Positions 26,822 to 35,567 of a DNA stretch of 45,361 nucleotides are shown here, piece by piece. A model generated the notes under the pieces. It was given only the letters and a program-made list of their open reading frames with translations. It ran no database searches and was not told the origin of the DNA. Source of the stretch: a virus; the IMG/VR virus record IMGVR_UViG_3300044627_001800, positions 1 to 45,361 of that record; one strand, written 5' to 3'. A program made the position numbers and the translations under genes. Every line of letters starts with the position of its first letter. Position 1 is the first letter of the stretch.

Positions 26822-27061
26822 TTATTCTCTCTTTTGTAATAGTTTTATATTTAACACAAAGTTTTCAACAGTCAACTTTGTGATTGTCGCAAGCATTGCG
26901 ACTTGTTTATCTATCTGCCAAGGTTCATTAAAATTTTCTAAAACAGAAGATGCTACTAATTTATATGCATCATCTTCGCTAATATTTAACATCCCCCAAT
27001 CGATAGGGTCTTCTACTTCGACTTCTTTAGCCAATTCAATTAGAGTAGAGACTTGCATCAT
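26822..27061 (-). CDS. Small helical phage protein
   Basis: 79 residues, MMQVSTLIELAKEVEVEDPI then helices with VASSVLENFNEPWQ. Similar short proteins are found beside nucleotide-metabolism genes in cyanophages. No function assigned. Confidence 0.7.
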   Translation of the reverse strand: MMQVSTLIELAKEVEVEDPIDWGMLNISEDDAYKLVASSVLENFNEPWQIDKQVAMLATITKLTVENFVLNIKLLQKRE

Positions 27062-27071
27062 AATATTTCCT

Positions 27072-27773
27072 TCATCGTATTTTTGCTAAATTTAATTTGA
27101 CAAGTAATGTTAGCCACATCCAACCCACATCAAACTCCCACCACTTCTTACTTAGTTTAGGGTTTGCTGGATCTAGGTGATGATTATTATGTAGTTCTTC
27201 ACCACCAATGACAAGACCGAAAAAACTAATATTTTTACTATTGTCTTTCGTGTCTCCGTTTCGATAACCCCAAAAATGTCCGATTCCATTGATCACTCCG
27301 GCTGCCCAAAATGGTATCCATATCATTTGTATCGCCCATATGGCGATGCCGATACTACCAAACAAAGTAATATTACCTAAAAGCAAAACCAGTATACCCA
27401 AAAAAGCATACTTACTATAAACGTTACGCTCCATCCAATCATCAGGAGTGCCAATTCCATATGTGTCTACCATTTCTTTATCTTTTGATGCATGATTATA
27501 CAAGAATGCACCTTTAAATAAAACTGTCCATATTCCAAACACACGCGGACTATGTGGGTCACCATCTTGTTCAGTAAATCTATGATGTTTACGATGAACA
27601 GCAACCCACTCTTTAGTGATCATACCAGTTGTTAACCATAACCAAAAACGCATGAAGTGTTCTACAATAGGATTGAATTGAATCCCACGATGGGCTTGAC
27701 CTCTATGTAGAAAAAGTGTAACGCAAATGATTGTAATATGGGTGCATAACAAAAGATATATGATTTCTATCAT
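27072..27773 (-). CDS. Acyl-lipid/acyl-CoA fatty-acid desaturase
   Basis: 233 residues from the ATG at 27773 that overlaps the NrdB stop (TAATG). Membrane-embedded di-iron desaturase: three histidine boxes HRGQAH, HRKHH and HNNHH, with hydrophobic segments before and between them. Delta-9-type enzymes insert a double bond into acyl chains; a host electron donor would be needed. Carried as an auxiliary metabolic gene it would raise membrane fluidity. Its translational coupling to nrdB is striking, because both are di-iron, O2-dependent enzymes. Confidence 0.9.
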   Translation of the reverse strand: MIEIIYLLLCTHITIICVTLFLHRGQAHRGIQFNPIVEHFMRFWLWLTTGMITKEWVAVHRKHHRFTEQDGDPHSPRVFGIWTVLFKGAFLYNHASKDKEMVDTYGIGTPDDWMERNVYSKYAFLGILVLLLGNITLFGSIGIAIWAIQMIWIPFWAAGVINGIGHFWGYRNGDTKDNSKNISFFGLVIGGEELHNNHHLDPANPKLSKKWWEFDVGWMWLTLLVKLNLAKIR

Positions 27774-28765
27774 TAGGCGGCCTTGCCCCAAACTTCCTCC
27801 CATTTACCAGTCAAAGCACCTTTTGCATAATCTGTTGCACGATTCTCAAAGAAATTAGTGTGAGTTGGTGCGTTAATCATTTCTTCAACCCAAGGTAGAG
27901 GATTCTTCTTAACTTTGAAGATGCCTTTCATACCTAGAGAAATCAAGCGGCGATCTGCAATGTATCGAATGTATTGTTTAACTTCTTCATTAGTAAGACC
28001 TTCCATTTTATTCATACCAAATGCAAGATCAATAAACTTATCTTCTAGTTGAACCATTCTTTCTGCAATCGTGTAGATTTTTCCTTTGAGTTCATCATTC
28101 CAAATCTCGCGATTTTCTTCTATGTATGTTCTAAACAGTTTAATCATTGACTCTGCGTGTTGTGTCTCATCAACAATTGACCAAGTAACAATCTGTCCCA
28201 TACCTTTCATCTTGCCTGTGCGAGGAAAGTTTAACAACATGATGAATGAGGAGAACAACTGCATACCTTCAGTAAATGCAGAGAACACGGCAATATGTGT
28301 AGCAGTAGATTCTGTCGTTCCATTTTTCGAAGAGATGTTCAAAACATATTCGTGCTTCTCTCTCATTTCAGAATACTCTAAGAATTCTGCATACGTGGAT
28401 TCAGGCATACCTAATGTCTCAATCAAATGAGAGTATGCGGCAATGTGTAACGCTTCTCTGGCGGCAAATCCCATCAACATCATGCGAACTTCAGGTTGAG
28501 GAAAGTATGGAAGATAGTTATTTACATAGCCACCAGCAACGTCAATGTCCCCTTGTGTAAAGAAACGAAAGATGTTTGTGAGAAAACGCTTTTCTTCATC
28601 AGTTAATTTTTTCTTCCAATCTTTTACATCTTCTGCCATAGGCACTTCAGTATGCAACCAATGAGACTGTTCGTGCTTTAGCCAAGCATCGTATGCCCAC
28701 GGATAATGAAATGGCTTAAACGAATCTCTTGTATCCGTCAATCGTGTTTCTGTCTTTTTAATCAT
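27773..28765 (-). CDS. nrdB: Class Ia ribonucleotide reductase, small subunit
   Basis: 330 residues. Di-iron ligands and radical site are visible: acidic ligand in QGDIDVAGGY, E104 and H107 with radical Y111 (REALHIAAY), E166 (FTEGMQLF), E200 and H203 (DETQHAES). It generates the tyrosyl radical used by NrdA to make dNDPs. Separated from nrdA by one small gene; overlaps it by four bases. The C-terminal tail that docks on NrdA is present. Confidence 0.95.
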   Translation of the reverse strand: MIKKTETRLTDTRDSFKPFHYPWAYDAWLKHEQSHWLHTEVPMAEDVKDWKKKLTDEEKRFLTNIFRFFTQGDIDVAGGYVNNYLPYFPQPEVRMMLMGFAAREALHIAAYSHLIETLGMPESTYAEFLEYSEMREKHEYVLNISSKNGTTESTATHIAVFSAFTEGMQLFSSFIMLLNFPRTGKMKGMGQIVTWSIVDETQHAESMIKLFRTYIEENREIWNDELKGKIYTIAERMVQLEDKFIDLAFGMNKMEGLTNEEVKQYIRYIADRRLISLGMKGIFKVKKNPLPWVEEMINAPTHTNFFENRATDYAKGALTGKWEEVWGKAA

Positions 28766-29076
28766 TTTTCTCTTTTCTCTACTAATACGATTTTTCTGCC
28801 TGGAAAGTTTTGCGTAAAATATTCAACAATGTCTTCCATTGATTTACCTTGAATCATAAACGTTTCGGTTTCTTTATTCCAAACATAAATCTGGTTATTG
28901 ATAAGTTCAGTATTACAAATTATTGGTGGCTTGATTGAATTCAAATATTCTTGTTCAATCAATTCACCTCCATGTTCTTTTGGTTCTTCCTCTTTTACAA
29001 CTCGAATACGAATTCGAGATAGAACAAACATTACACTAAAAAATATAACAGCCCATTCTAATGGTGTCATAATCAA
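28762..29076 (-). CDS. Small membrane-anchored protein between nrdA and nrdB
   Basis: 104 residues: N-terminal membrane segment (PLEWAVIFFSVMFVLSRIRI), then a soluble part with INNQIYVWNKETETFMIQGK. It overlaps both nrd genes by four bases. Comparable small ORFs occur at this spot in cyanophages. Role in reductase function is only suggested by location. Confidence 0.7.
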   Translation of the reverse strand: MIMTPLEWAVIFFSVMFVLSRIRIRVVKEEEPKEHGGELIEQEYLNSIKPPIICNTELINNQIYVWNKETETFMIQGKSMEDIVEYFTQNFPGRKIVLVEKREK

Positions 29077-30872
29077 CCTTCACATGCAAGGCACGTATCG
29101 CCTTCAATAATTGCTTTCATATCAAGTTCTTTAATTGCTTCACGCTCAATGCGCTTTGCAACTTTATCTGCTTTACCAATCTTTTCAGAACGGCAGTAAT
29201 AAAGTGTTTTGAGTCCTTGCTTCCATGCCATGAAATGAACAGCATGAAGATACTTCACATTAACATCAGGTCTAAAGAACAGATTGAGGGACTGCGCTTG
29301 GTCAACGTAACTTTGTCTGTGAGCCGCATGATCCACAAGCCATCTTTGGTCAATCTCCATGGAAGTTTTGAATACATCCTTTGTCCATTGATCGAATAGT
29401 TCCAAGTGCTGAATTGATCCGTCGTTAGCGATGATTGAGGACCAAATCTCATTGTAGTCGTGTTTATCATCTCCATTACACTTCTCCTTAATGATATTAT
29501 CAAGGTACTTATTTTTGTTTAGTGACGAGCCGCTGAGTGTATCTTGTCTATAAGCATTTGCACGGAAGGGTTCAATACTTGGCGAGGTGTTGCCCATAAT
29601 AATCGAACTGCTTGCGTTAGGAGCAATAGCCATAACATGACTAAAACGCTTGCCAGTACCTTCCGCGTCAGGTGCTTCTCCTCTTTCATTGCCCAATTGA
29701 AGATTTGCTTCATCTAGTCCCTGGCGAATGTGTTTAAAGATTTTAATGTTTGTGCCTGTTGCTTGTGCAGATTCAAATGGTGTGTTTATTTTCTGTAGAT
29801 AAGCATGAAATCCTAATGCACCAATGCCAATTGAGCGTTCTCTTGTTGCAGAATATTTTGCGCGTTTGACTGTAGATGGCGCATGATCAATAAAGTATTG
29901 TAACACATTATCTAGCATCTCTGCAACATCACGCAGAAATTGTTTATCGTTTTTCCATTCATCAAAGTATTCAAGATTCAATGAAGATAGACAACATACT
30001 GCGGTACGTTTCTTATCTGTAGGAAGAATAATTTCAGAACACAAATTGCTTTGACGAATTGACAACCCAAGTTTCTTTTGAAACTCTGGCATTGCACGAT
30101 TGCTTGTATCAATGAAGTGTATGTATGGTTCACCTGTTTGCATACGAATGTCCAGCACACGTTGCCAAAGTTCTTTTGCAGAAACAACTTCACGAACAGT
30201 ACCATCATGTGGGTCTTTGAGTTCCCATGAATCATCCGCATCTTTATCAATCATGCAACGTTCAATAATCTGCATGAAAGAATCTGGAATGTTAATGCCG
30301 TGATGTAGATTCAATGTGCGAAGATTGGGATCGCCCGTTGGCTTTCTCATTTCTAAGAAGAGAAGAATATCAGGATGGGAAATATCCAAGTAAGTAGCAT
30401 AACTGCCTCTACGGGTTCTACCTTGCCTGTAAGCAAGAGAAGAAGCATCATAAGTGCGTAGATGAGGCATAACGCCAACAGATTTATCGTCAGACGAACG
30501 AATTCCAATTCCAATCCCTACACCTCCTCCCAACATGCTTAGCCAGTTAACTTCTGATAGAGTGTCAACAAGACCTTCAGCGGAGTCATCAAGATATGGT
30601 AGAAAACATGATATAGGCAGACCACGCTTAGACCTACCAAAAGATAAAATGGGAGTAGAATAAGAAAGCCAATGTCTAGAAGAATACTCATAAAGCCTTT
30701 GCGCGTGTCCACTATCTGTCCCAAAAGCCTTAGAAACATATGCAAATCTCTCCTGTGGCGAGTTTTCATCCTCGCGCATGTAACTCTCTTTTAATCTCTT
30801 AATTCCTAGTTCATCAAATAGTTGATCCCTATTATAGTCTACTTTAATTCCGTTTACAGTACCAGTTGTCAT
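29073..30872 (-). CDS. nrdA: Class Ia ribonucleotide reductase, large subunit, without ATP cone
   Basis: 599 residues against about 760 in E. coli and T4. Active-site residues: C89 (GLPISCFL), N276, C278, E280 (SNLCSE), C293 (AVCCLSSLN), the radical-transfer tyrosine pair in TLYYCRS, and the C-terminal redox pair CLAC (594/597). The N-terminal ATP-cone that senses dATP is missing, so dATP feedback inhibition is probably lost, while the specificity site can remain. Operon: primase, thyX, nrdA, small ORF, nrdB, desaturase. Confidence 0.95.
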   Translation of the reverse strand: MTTGTVNGIKVDYNRDQLFDELGIKRLKESYMREDENSPQERFAYVSKAFGTDSGHAQRLYEYSSRHWLSYSTPILSFGRSKRGLPISCFLPYLDDSAEGLVDTLSEVNWLSMLGGGVGIGIGIRSSDDKSVGVMPHLRTYDASSLAYRQGRTRRGSYATYLDISHPDILLFLEMRKPTGDPNLRTLNLHHGINIPDSFMQIIERCMIDKDADDSWELKDPHDGTVREVVSAKELWQRVLDIRMQTGEPYIHFIDTSNRAMPEFQKKLGLSIRQSNLCSEIILPTDKKRTAVCCLSSLNLEYFDEWKNDKQFLRDVAEMLDNVLQYFIDHAPSTVKRAKYSATRERSIGIGALGFHAYLQKINTPFESAQATGTNIKIFKHIRQGLDEANLQLGNERGEAPDAEGTGKRFSHVMAIAPNASSSIIMGNTSPSIEPFRANAYRQDTLSGSSLNKNKYLDNIIKEKCNGDDKHDYNEIWSSIIANDGSIQHLELFDQWTKDVFKTSMEIDQRWLVDHAAHRQSYVDQAQSLNLFFRPDVNVKYLHAVHFMAWKQGLKTLYYCRSEKIGKADKVAKRIEREAIKELDMKAIIEGDTCLACEG

Positions 30873-31546
30873 TCTTGCTCTCTTATTGTTTTAATCATTG
30901 GAAAAATTTTACTAATCACTTCAGCACATGCTTTAGCGACCTCGATATGTTCTAACTGTGTTCCGTTTTCGGAACGCAAGTCAATATAATGTACCCATGA
31001 ACGGAGAGTTCCATTCACATACAATCTTGAGACTGTGTTACCTTCTGGTAGCACAACTCTTGCTTGTTCTTTTGCTATACCATTCTGTATAGCCCATTCA
31101 TACGCATGTTTAGCCGCACGAATCACATGTTCTTGTTTTACTTCCCACGCACGTTGAAATGTATCGTCACTTATTGCGATGCTGTTTTGTCGATTTTTTG
31201 TATCTTGCAATCGTGCTTCTCTAAGAACGAAAGAGAGTTCTTGAGTAGGGTCAGCATATCGTTGGGAGAACTCTTGAAAGGAGAAGGATCGATGGCGTAG
31301 TAATTGTCTTGCAATGTCTCTTGTGGTTTCAACTTCAAGACAGGCTGAGACCATTTCCAACGGTGACCAGTGTTTGTGTTTGATGAGGTATTTGATGAGT
31401 CTTTCTGAAGACTCGGTATTGGACTGATTGCTTGGATTCGATACACGGGCGCAGTAGGCCACCAAGTCTTGTGCTGATAGTAACTGTTCAATATCATTGT
31501 CGCTTTCCTTATCGATCTGTGAATAACTAACCAATCTAACTTTCAT
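30869..31546 (-). CDS. thyX: Flavin-dependent thymidylate synthase
   Basis: 225 residues from the ATG at 31546, which has GGAGAATGAC upstream and overlaps the primase stop (ATGA). The ThyX signature RHRxxSxxxxSxRY is exact (RHRSFSFQEFSQRY, 84-97). Makes dTMP from dUMP with FAD, NADPH and methylenetetrahydrofolate. T4 itself uses ThyA (td); ThyX is typical of T4-like cyanophages and their relatives. Confidence 0.95.
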   Translation of the reverse strand: MKVRLVSYSQIDKESDNDIEQLLSAQDLVAYCARVSNPSNQSNTESSERLIKYLIKHKHWSPLEMVSACLEVETTRDIARQLLRHRSFSFQEFSQRYADPTQELSFVLREARLQDTKNRQNSIAISDDTFQRAWEVKQEHVIRAAKHAYEWAIQNGIAKEQARVVLPEGNTVSRLYVNGTLRSWVHYIDLRSENGTQLEHIEVAKACAEVISKIFPMIKTIREQE

Positions 31547-32562
31547 GTCATTCTCCAATTATTAAATTCAAGTAGTGCTTGCGGTCCGAAAAAAGTATTT
31601 TTATTTATTGTATGGATGATTTCATCCTGCGTTTTTCCTGCAAGTACCATATCATTAATATCTTTTTCTTTTACGTCTTTGGGCCAGATACAAATTGACG
31701 CATTTGCATCAATTGCAACTTTCATTTCTCGAACAATCTCTTTGTTGCGAGGTTCATTATCATACACTAAAACTATGCTTCCGTCAATCTTATCCAGTGC
31801 ATATTTGAGATTAGAGTTACCAACCGCAACCGCATTAGGTAAGAATAAACTATCAATAGGACCTTCAGTCACAAAAACAGTATCTTCTTTATCTATACCA
31901 TTCATGTTGAATAAGAAAGGCAAATCGTCTTTAATCTTTACTACAACGTATCTTTGCTTTTCATTTCGCATTGCGCGACACGATAAGCCAACTAGATTAT
32001 CTTCCTCATCATAAAAAGGCATGACAATTCTAGGTTCATTCGTGACAAGTTTTTCCTCATAACTTGGTGCAAGAATTTTTAACTTCGACACATCATCTAC
32101 ATAGTAGAGTAAATTATATTTGTTCTCTGGAATCTGTCTAGATTTCACATAACGAATTGCTTCATGCGATTCGGGTAATGATGAAAGTGCAACCAGAACA
32201 CCTTTGAACGTTTCAGTTTTGTTGCTACCAAAAGTAACAGGCTTGAAAACAAACCCATGATCTTTATGTGCTTTACGCCCTGTCTCGCCGGACTTATATC
32301 TATCCAAACTGTATTCTTTATAGAGTGCAGGATCAACTGCTTTGATGAGATTTCCAAGAGACATTGATGCGGCACAGTTGTGACATTTAAAGTAAAGTCC
32401 ACCCTTGCCTGCGAATACATATCCGCGAGCCTTGTTCTTGTTTGTTTGGGAGTCGCCACAGATAGGGCAACGAAAGTTGTATAAGTAATCACCCTTACGG
32501 GCAAACTTATCTAATTTAGGAGACAATGCCCCTATAAATTTCTGATCGATCCACATGCTCAT
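31543..32562 (-). CDS. 61: T4 gp61-type DNA primase
   Basis: 339 residues. N-terminal zinc domain with CPICGDSQTNKNKARGY and FKCHNC (C32, C35, C60, C63), then the primase core and Toprim motif VFVTEGPIDSLFLPNAVAVG, with VLVYDNEPRNKE as the DxD-like part. Synthesises RNA primers with the gp41 helicase (not in window). Led by a consensus promoter at 32604-32632. Confidence 0.93.
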   Translation of the reverse strand: MSMWIDQKFIGALSPKLDKFARKGDYLYNFRCPICGDSQTNKNKARGYVFAGKGGLYFKCHNCAASMSLGNLIKAVDPALYKEYSLDRYKSGETGRKAHKDHGFVFKPVTFGSNKTETFKGVLVALSSLPESHEAIRYVKSRQIPENKYNLLYYVDDVSKLKILAPSYEEKLVTNEPRIVMPFYDEEDNLVGLSCRAMRNEKQRYVVVKIKDDLPFLFNMNGIDKEDTVFVTEGPIDSLFLPNAVAVGNSNLKYALDKIDGSIVLVYDNEPRNKEIVREMKVAIDANASICIWPKDVKEKDINDMVLAGKTQDEIIHTINKNTFFGPQALLEFNNWRMT

Positions 32563-32603
32563 AGTATAAATCCATTATCTTCATATCAACCTTAACACCG
32601 TTG

Positions 32604-32632
32604 ATTATACACTCATCTGAGTGAAATGTCAA
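32604..32632 (-). promoter_or_regulatory. Sigma70 promoter with palindromic spacer
   Basis: TTGACA (32632-32627), 17 bases, TATAAT (32609-32604). The spacer holds CACTCA-tc-TGAGTG (32610-32623), an inverted repeat like an operator. Drives primase, thyX and nrd genes. Confidence 0.85.
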
Positions 32633-32638
32633 ATTATG

Positions 32639-33070
32639 TTAATTAAACAACTTGGATAACATATCTAGGTTAATATGGGAGAATACCCATGCCAATGCAA
32701 CAACACCACCGGCAGCCATCCACTTCCATTGTAGGATTTTTTTCAATTCTCTATCTTCCACTTTGTTGTGTTCCGCTATATCCTCGCGCAATGACTTAAT
32801 TTCATCCATGATTCTGCGCTCAGTTAATTCTAACTTATCTGTTAGATTTCTATCAACTGTTGTGATTCTAGAGTGTAGTTCTTTTATATCGCTCAAGGTA
32901 TCCTTCTTACGCTCGTTCATGTCATCGTAGATTTGATTTACCATGCGGTCGTGGTTAGCCACCAGTTTTTCAATAACTGAATCCATCTTTTTGCAAAGAT
33001 CGGTTATGTTAGATACTTGTGTCTTCAAGACTTCAACATCGACCTTAAGATCGACAACATCGGTAGACAT
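32639..33070 (-). CDS. Coiled-coil protein with C-terminal membrane anchor
   Basis: 143 residues: long coiled coil (about 5-110; VDVEVLKTQVSNITDLCKKM and MDEIKSLREDIAEHNKVEDR) followed by a membrane segment (WMAAGGVVALAWVFSHINLD). Likely inner-membrane. Related topology in phages includes hemolysin XhlA-like lysis proteins; assignment tentative. Start of the membrane/lysis module. Confidence 0.75.
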   Translation of the reverse strand: MSTDVVDLKVDVEVLKTQVSNITDLCKKMDSVIEKLVANHDRMVNQIYDDMNERKKDTLSDIKELHSRITTVDRNLTDKLELTERRIMDEIKSLREDIAEHNKVEDRELKKILQWKWMAAGGVVALAWVFSHINLDMLSKLFN

Positions 33071-33072
33071 AG

Positions 33073-33276
33073 TTACTTCTTCTGACCTGGAACTTCTGTG
33101 CCCTCAAGTTTCTTGTGGACTTTCATTTCCTTACAGTCTTGTTCAGGCTTGCCTGTTTTCTTGTCAACTACGACCTTGCCGTCTTTGCCAATCTTATCAA
33201 TACAAACTTTTTTTGTTTCTGCGGCGAATACTGTGGACGCCATGATCATCATAGCGATTGCAACTAGTTTCTTCAT
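33073..33276 (-). CDS. Small exported Lys-rich protein
   Basis: 67 residues with signal peptide MKKLVAIAMMIMASTVFA, then VCIDKIGKDGKVVVDKKTGK and a second Cys in EQDCKEM, which may form a disulfide in the periplasm. Starts within the previous stop overlap. Unknown function. Confidence 0.7.
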   Translation of the reverse strand: MKKLVAIAMMIMASTVFAAETKKVCIDKIGKDGKVVVDKKTGKPEQDCKEMKVHKKLEGTEVPGQKK

Positions 33277-33584
33277 AATTCTTTTTCCTCTGCTTTAGGT
33301 AATGGAGTTCCATAAACTCTTCTATTTATTGGAACATAGTAGTTTTGTTGTTGCGTATTTTGAGGTTGGGTGTTTCTATTTGCAAATTTTTCTGATGCAG
33401 TCACACCTAGTCCTGCGATTGCAATATAAATCATGCCCTCAAATACATTTGGCGATACGTTATAGTCCCAAAATAAATCTGCTACGAAAGCAATGCTACA
33501 AAGAATGAACGCAAGAAAGGTTATGACACGCTTACTACTAAGTGTGCCATTGTGTCCATCAAGTAGCATTGTCCTTAATTGCAT
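33273..33584 (-). CDS. Holin-like two-span membrane protein
   Basis: 103 residues: LSSKRVITFLAFILCSIAFV then VFEGMIYIAIAGLGVTASEK, two membrane segments with a short loop, and a Gln/Asn-rich tail. The SSKRVxTFxAF opening is seen in phage membrane proteins often listed as holins. Position next to endolysin and spanins supports a role in lysis, but other membrane genes nearby compete for that role. Confidence 0.6.
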   Translation of the reverse strand: MQLRTMLLDGHNGTLSSKRVITFLAFILCSIAFVADLFWDYNVSPNVFEGMIYIAIAGLGVTASEKFANRNTQPQNTQQQNYYVPINRRVYGTPLPKAEEKEL

Positions 33585-33587
33585 TGT

Positions 33588-34121
33588 TTAAATCTCAGGA
33601 TGTGGAGGCTGAACCGGTGCAGGTCTACCGCCAAATCCAGTATTAACGCTAGGATTAAATGGAGGAATTTCATCAACGCTCATTGGTCTTCTCATGTTAG
33701 CGTCTGCACCACCGAAGCCACCAAAACTTCCTCCGCCAAAACCGCCACTTCCGAAGTTTTGCTCTTTGGGTTGCACCGGGGGTGTTGTCATCGCCTTTTT
33801 CGTGGCTTCAAAGTTTTCATTTGCCAACTTTTGTGCAGTAATCATTGCCTCTTGATCTTCTTTCTTAGTACCGGCAAGCATAATGCCTGATAGTGTACCA
33901 GTTAAGAATGTTGCGATAGGTACAATCAACTCAAAGAACTTTTGATCGATTGGTGAAATAGCATTCAGAGGTTGTGTTACAAAAATCAATGAATATAGAA
34001 CAACGAATACAATGCCAGTTAGTGTGAGTGATAAGCAAACGCCAATAAAAAATTTTAAGCGCGCCATCAGTTGGTCGTCAGTATACACGAATGTACCACC
34101 TTTCTCAATATTATCTTCCAC
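33588..34121 (-). CDS. Membrane protein with Gly/Pro-rich tail
   Basis: 177 residues. Two membrane segments (FFIGVCLSLTLTGIVFVVLY and ELIVPIATFLTGTLSGIMLA), a short helix and a Gly/Phe/Pro tail (GSGGFGGGSFGGFGG). Alternative holin candidate. Overlaps the upstream gene by 11 bases. Confidence 0.7.
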   Translation of the reverse strand: MEDNIEKGGTFVYTDDQLMARLKFFIGVCLSLTLTGIVFVVLYSLIFVTQPLNAISPIDQKFFELIVPIATFLTGTLSGIMLAGTKKEDQEAMITAQKLANENFEATKKAMTTPPVQPKEQNFGSGGFGGGSFGGFGGADANMRRPMSVDEIPPFNPSVNTGFGGRPAPVQPPHPEI

Positions 34122-34392
34122 AGTTTACTCCTTGTGTTGGTTGAGTGCCTTGCGGCAATTGATCGGTAGGCGGTCCTAATCTAGGATCGCGCTGTCCTTT
34201 AAATACGTGTTCGGGACACGTTCTTGTCACATCACACAAAGGTTTTTTGCACATATCCTTTTCCCAATTCTGTGGGTCTTGGCAAGGATATCTAAATCTA
34301 TCTCCTCCAAATATTGCGATTAATAATGGTAATACGATTAGAATTGCTAACCACTTGAACAATTTTCTATCGTTAGGTACGCCTGCTGACAT
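34111..34392 (-). CDS. Membrane-anchored Cys-rich protein
   Basis: 93 residues. N-terminal anchor (LFKWLAILIVLPLLIAIFGG) and a periplasmic part with five cysteines (YPCQDPQNWEKDMCKKPLCD, RTCPEHVF, VNCGR). Similar proteins occur in T4-like phages next to lysis genes. Function unknown. Confidence 0.7.
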   Translation of the reverse strand: MSAGVPNDRKLFKWLAILIVLPLLIAIFGGDRFRYPCQDPQNWEKDMCKKPLCDVTRTCPEHVFKGQRDPRLGPPTDQLPQGTQPTQGVNCGR

Positions 34393-35016
34393 TTAGTGCT
34401 CCAATACATGTAGGGCGTGTTCATAGTGTTTAATTCGGTCATCAAGTCCAATGGTGCCACCATTGATACGCTTAGTTAATGTTACAATGTCGCCTTTATC
34501 AGCCCATTGATTTAGTTTATTTGTTTCCCAGAACCAACATGCAGACTGAGCCGCACCTTCAAAAGTTCCAAGATACTCGGTTGCTTCTTCTGGAGAAATT
34601 TCCAACGAAGCCGCGAACCAAGAATAGTTTTGCTTGCCTGTAAGTTGAATCAATCCACGACCACGATATTTGTATCCATCGCCTGACGCTTCATCTCCAT
34701 TGCCCATGCGACTTGCATAGACTTTGTTTGCAATTGCTTCTTGCTTATTAGGCATTGATGCATATCTTTGTGCGGTAGCATCATCGGGGAAATACTTAGG
34801 AAAAATCTTTCTAAGTGTTGCCGCTTTGTAGTTTAAATTCTCGGTGAGAATCATAAAGCCCGCCGATTCATGTGAACATTGTGCAATGAATGCGGCCATA
34901 CGTTTTGGCGTGTTAATCTCATAATCAGGAAATAGTTGCACCAATGCATTGTGCCAATTTTGAACGTAGGGATTTTTAGGCAGTAATTGTTTTAGTTGTT
35001 CTAGCGTCAAATCCAT
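34393..35016 (-). CDS. GH19-family endolysin (chitinase-like lysozyme)
   Basis: 207 residues. The GH19 fold signature: catalytic Glu in FIAQCSHESAGFMILTENLN, KYRGRGLIQLTGKQNYSWFA and the C-terminal TKRINGG. Phage GH19 enzymes cut the glycan strand of peptidoglycan. No signal peptide, so a holin is needed. Central gene of the lysis module. Confidence 0.92.
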   Translation of the reverse strand: MDLTLEQLKQLLPKNPYVQNWHNALVQLFPDYEINTPKRMAAFIAQCSHESAGFMILTENLNYKAATLRKIFPKYFPDDATAQRYASMPNKQEAIANKVYASRMGNGDEASGDGYKYRGRGLIQLTGKQNYSWFAASLEISPEEATEYLGTFEGAAQSACWFWETNKLNQWADKGDIVTLTKRINGGTIGLDDRIKHYEHALHVLEH

Positions 35017-35031
35017 TATTTGTTTCCCTTC

Positions 35032-35301
35032 TTAAAATCCTAAGATATTTTTCTTAGGAGGTTCTATTGTTACAGTCTTTGCTCCTTGTTGGAGTTGCTG
35101 TAACAACATAATACCTGTTGCGCGAACCGCGGGGTCTGCACTCTTTGTCATTTCAATCAACGCATTTACTTTCGCAGTTTCGTTGATTGTATTATCTTTG
35201 CTAATTGATTTCTGTGCGTCAACATAGACTGTATAATCTTTTGATGTTGCACAACCTGTTAAAATCATTAGAGATATGCTTAATAACATGATTTTTCTCA
35301 T
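35032..35301 (-). CDS. Small lipoprotein
   Basis: 89 residues from the ATG at 35301 in the previous gene's 3' end overlap. Type II signal peptide with lipobox LTGC (MRKIMLLSISLMILTGCATS), then a helical part. No Asp at +2, so outer-membrane sorting is expected. A second lipoprotein follows the spanin pair; role in lysis is likely but unclear. Confidence 0.75.
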   Translation of the reverse strand: MRKIMLLSISLMILTGCATSKDYTVYVDAQKSISKDNTINETAKVNALIEMTKSADPAVRATGIMLLQQLQQGAKTVTIEPPKKNILGF

Positions 35302-35567
35302 TTTACATCCTCGAATATTTTCTTTTGTTCCGTGTACCATTCGGTCCACCCCTCAACTTTATTTGCACATTCATAGTGTAATCTATAATTTTCTACCACA
35401 ACTTTTAACATATCTGTAATAGAAACTTTATCTCCCGACAATAACTTAAGGTCTTCGCATTGTTTCATTAATGCTTCTGGTGCAGGAGGAAAATTACGTT
35501 TGACTGGTGTAGTGACTGAGCAACCAGTTATGAACAATAATGAAATTGCTACAATGATTGTTTTCAT
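35298..35567 (-). CDS. Lipoprotein, probable o-spanin (Rz1-like)
   Basis: 89 residues with lipobox FITGC in MKTIIVAISLLFITGCSVTT, then a Pro-containing segment (PVKRNFPPAPEALMKQCEDL) and a helix. It starts four bases inside the stop of the upstream inner-membrane coiled-coil gene, the arrangement of Rz/Rz1 pairs. O-spanins sit in the outer membrane and fuse it to the inner membrane at lysis. Indicates a Gram-negative host. Confidence 0.75.
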   Translation of the reverse strand: MKTIIVAISLLFITGCSVTTPVKRNFPPAPEALMKQCEDLKLLSGDKVSITDMLKVVVENYRLHYECANKVEGWTEWYTEQKKIFEDVK

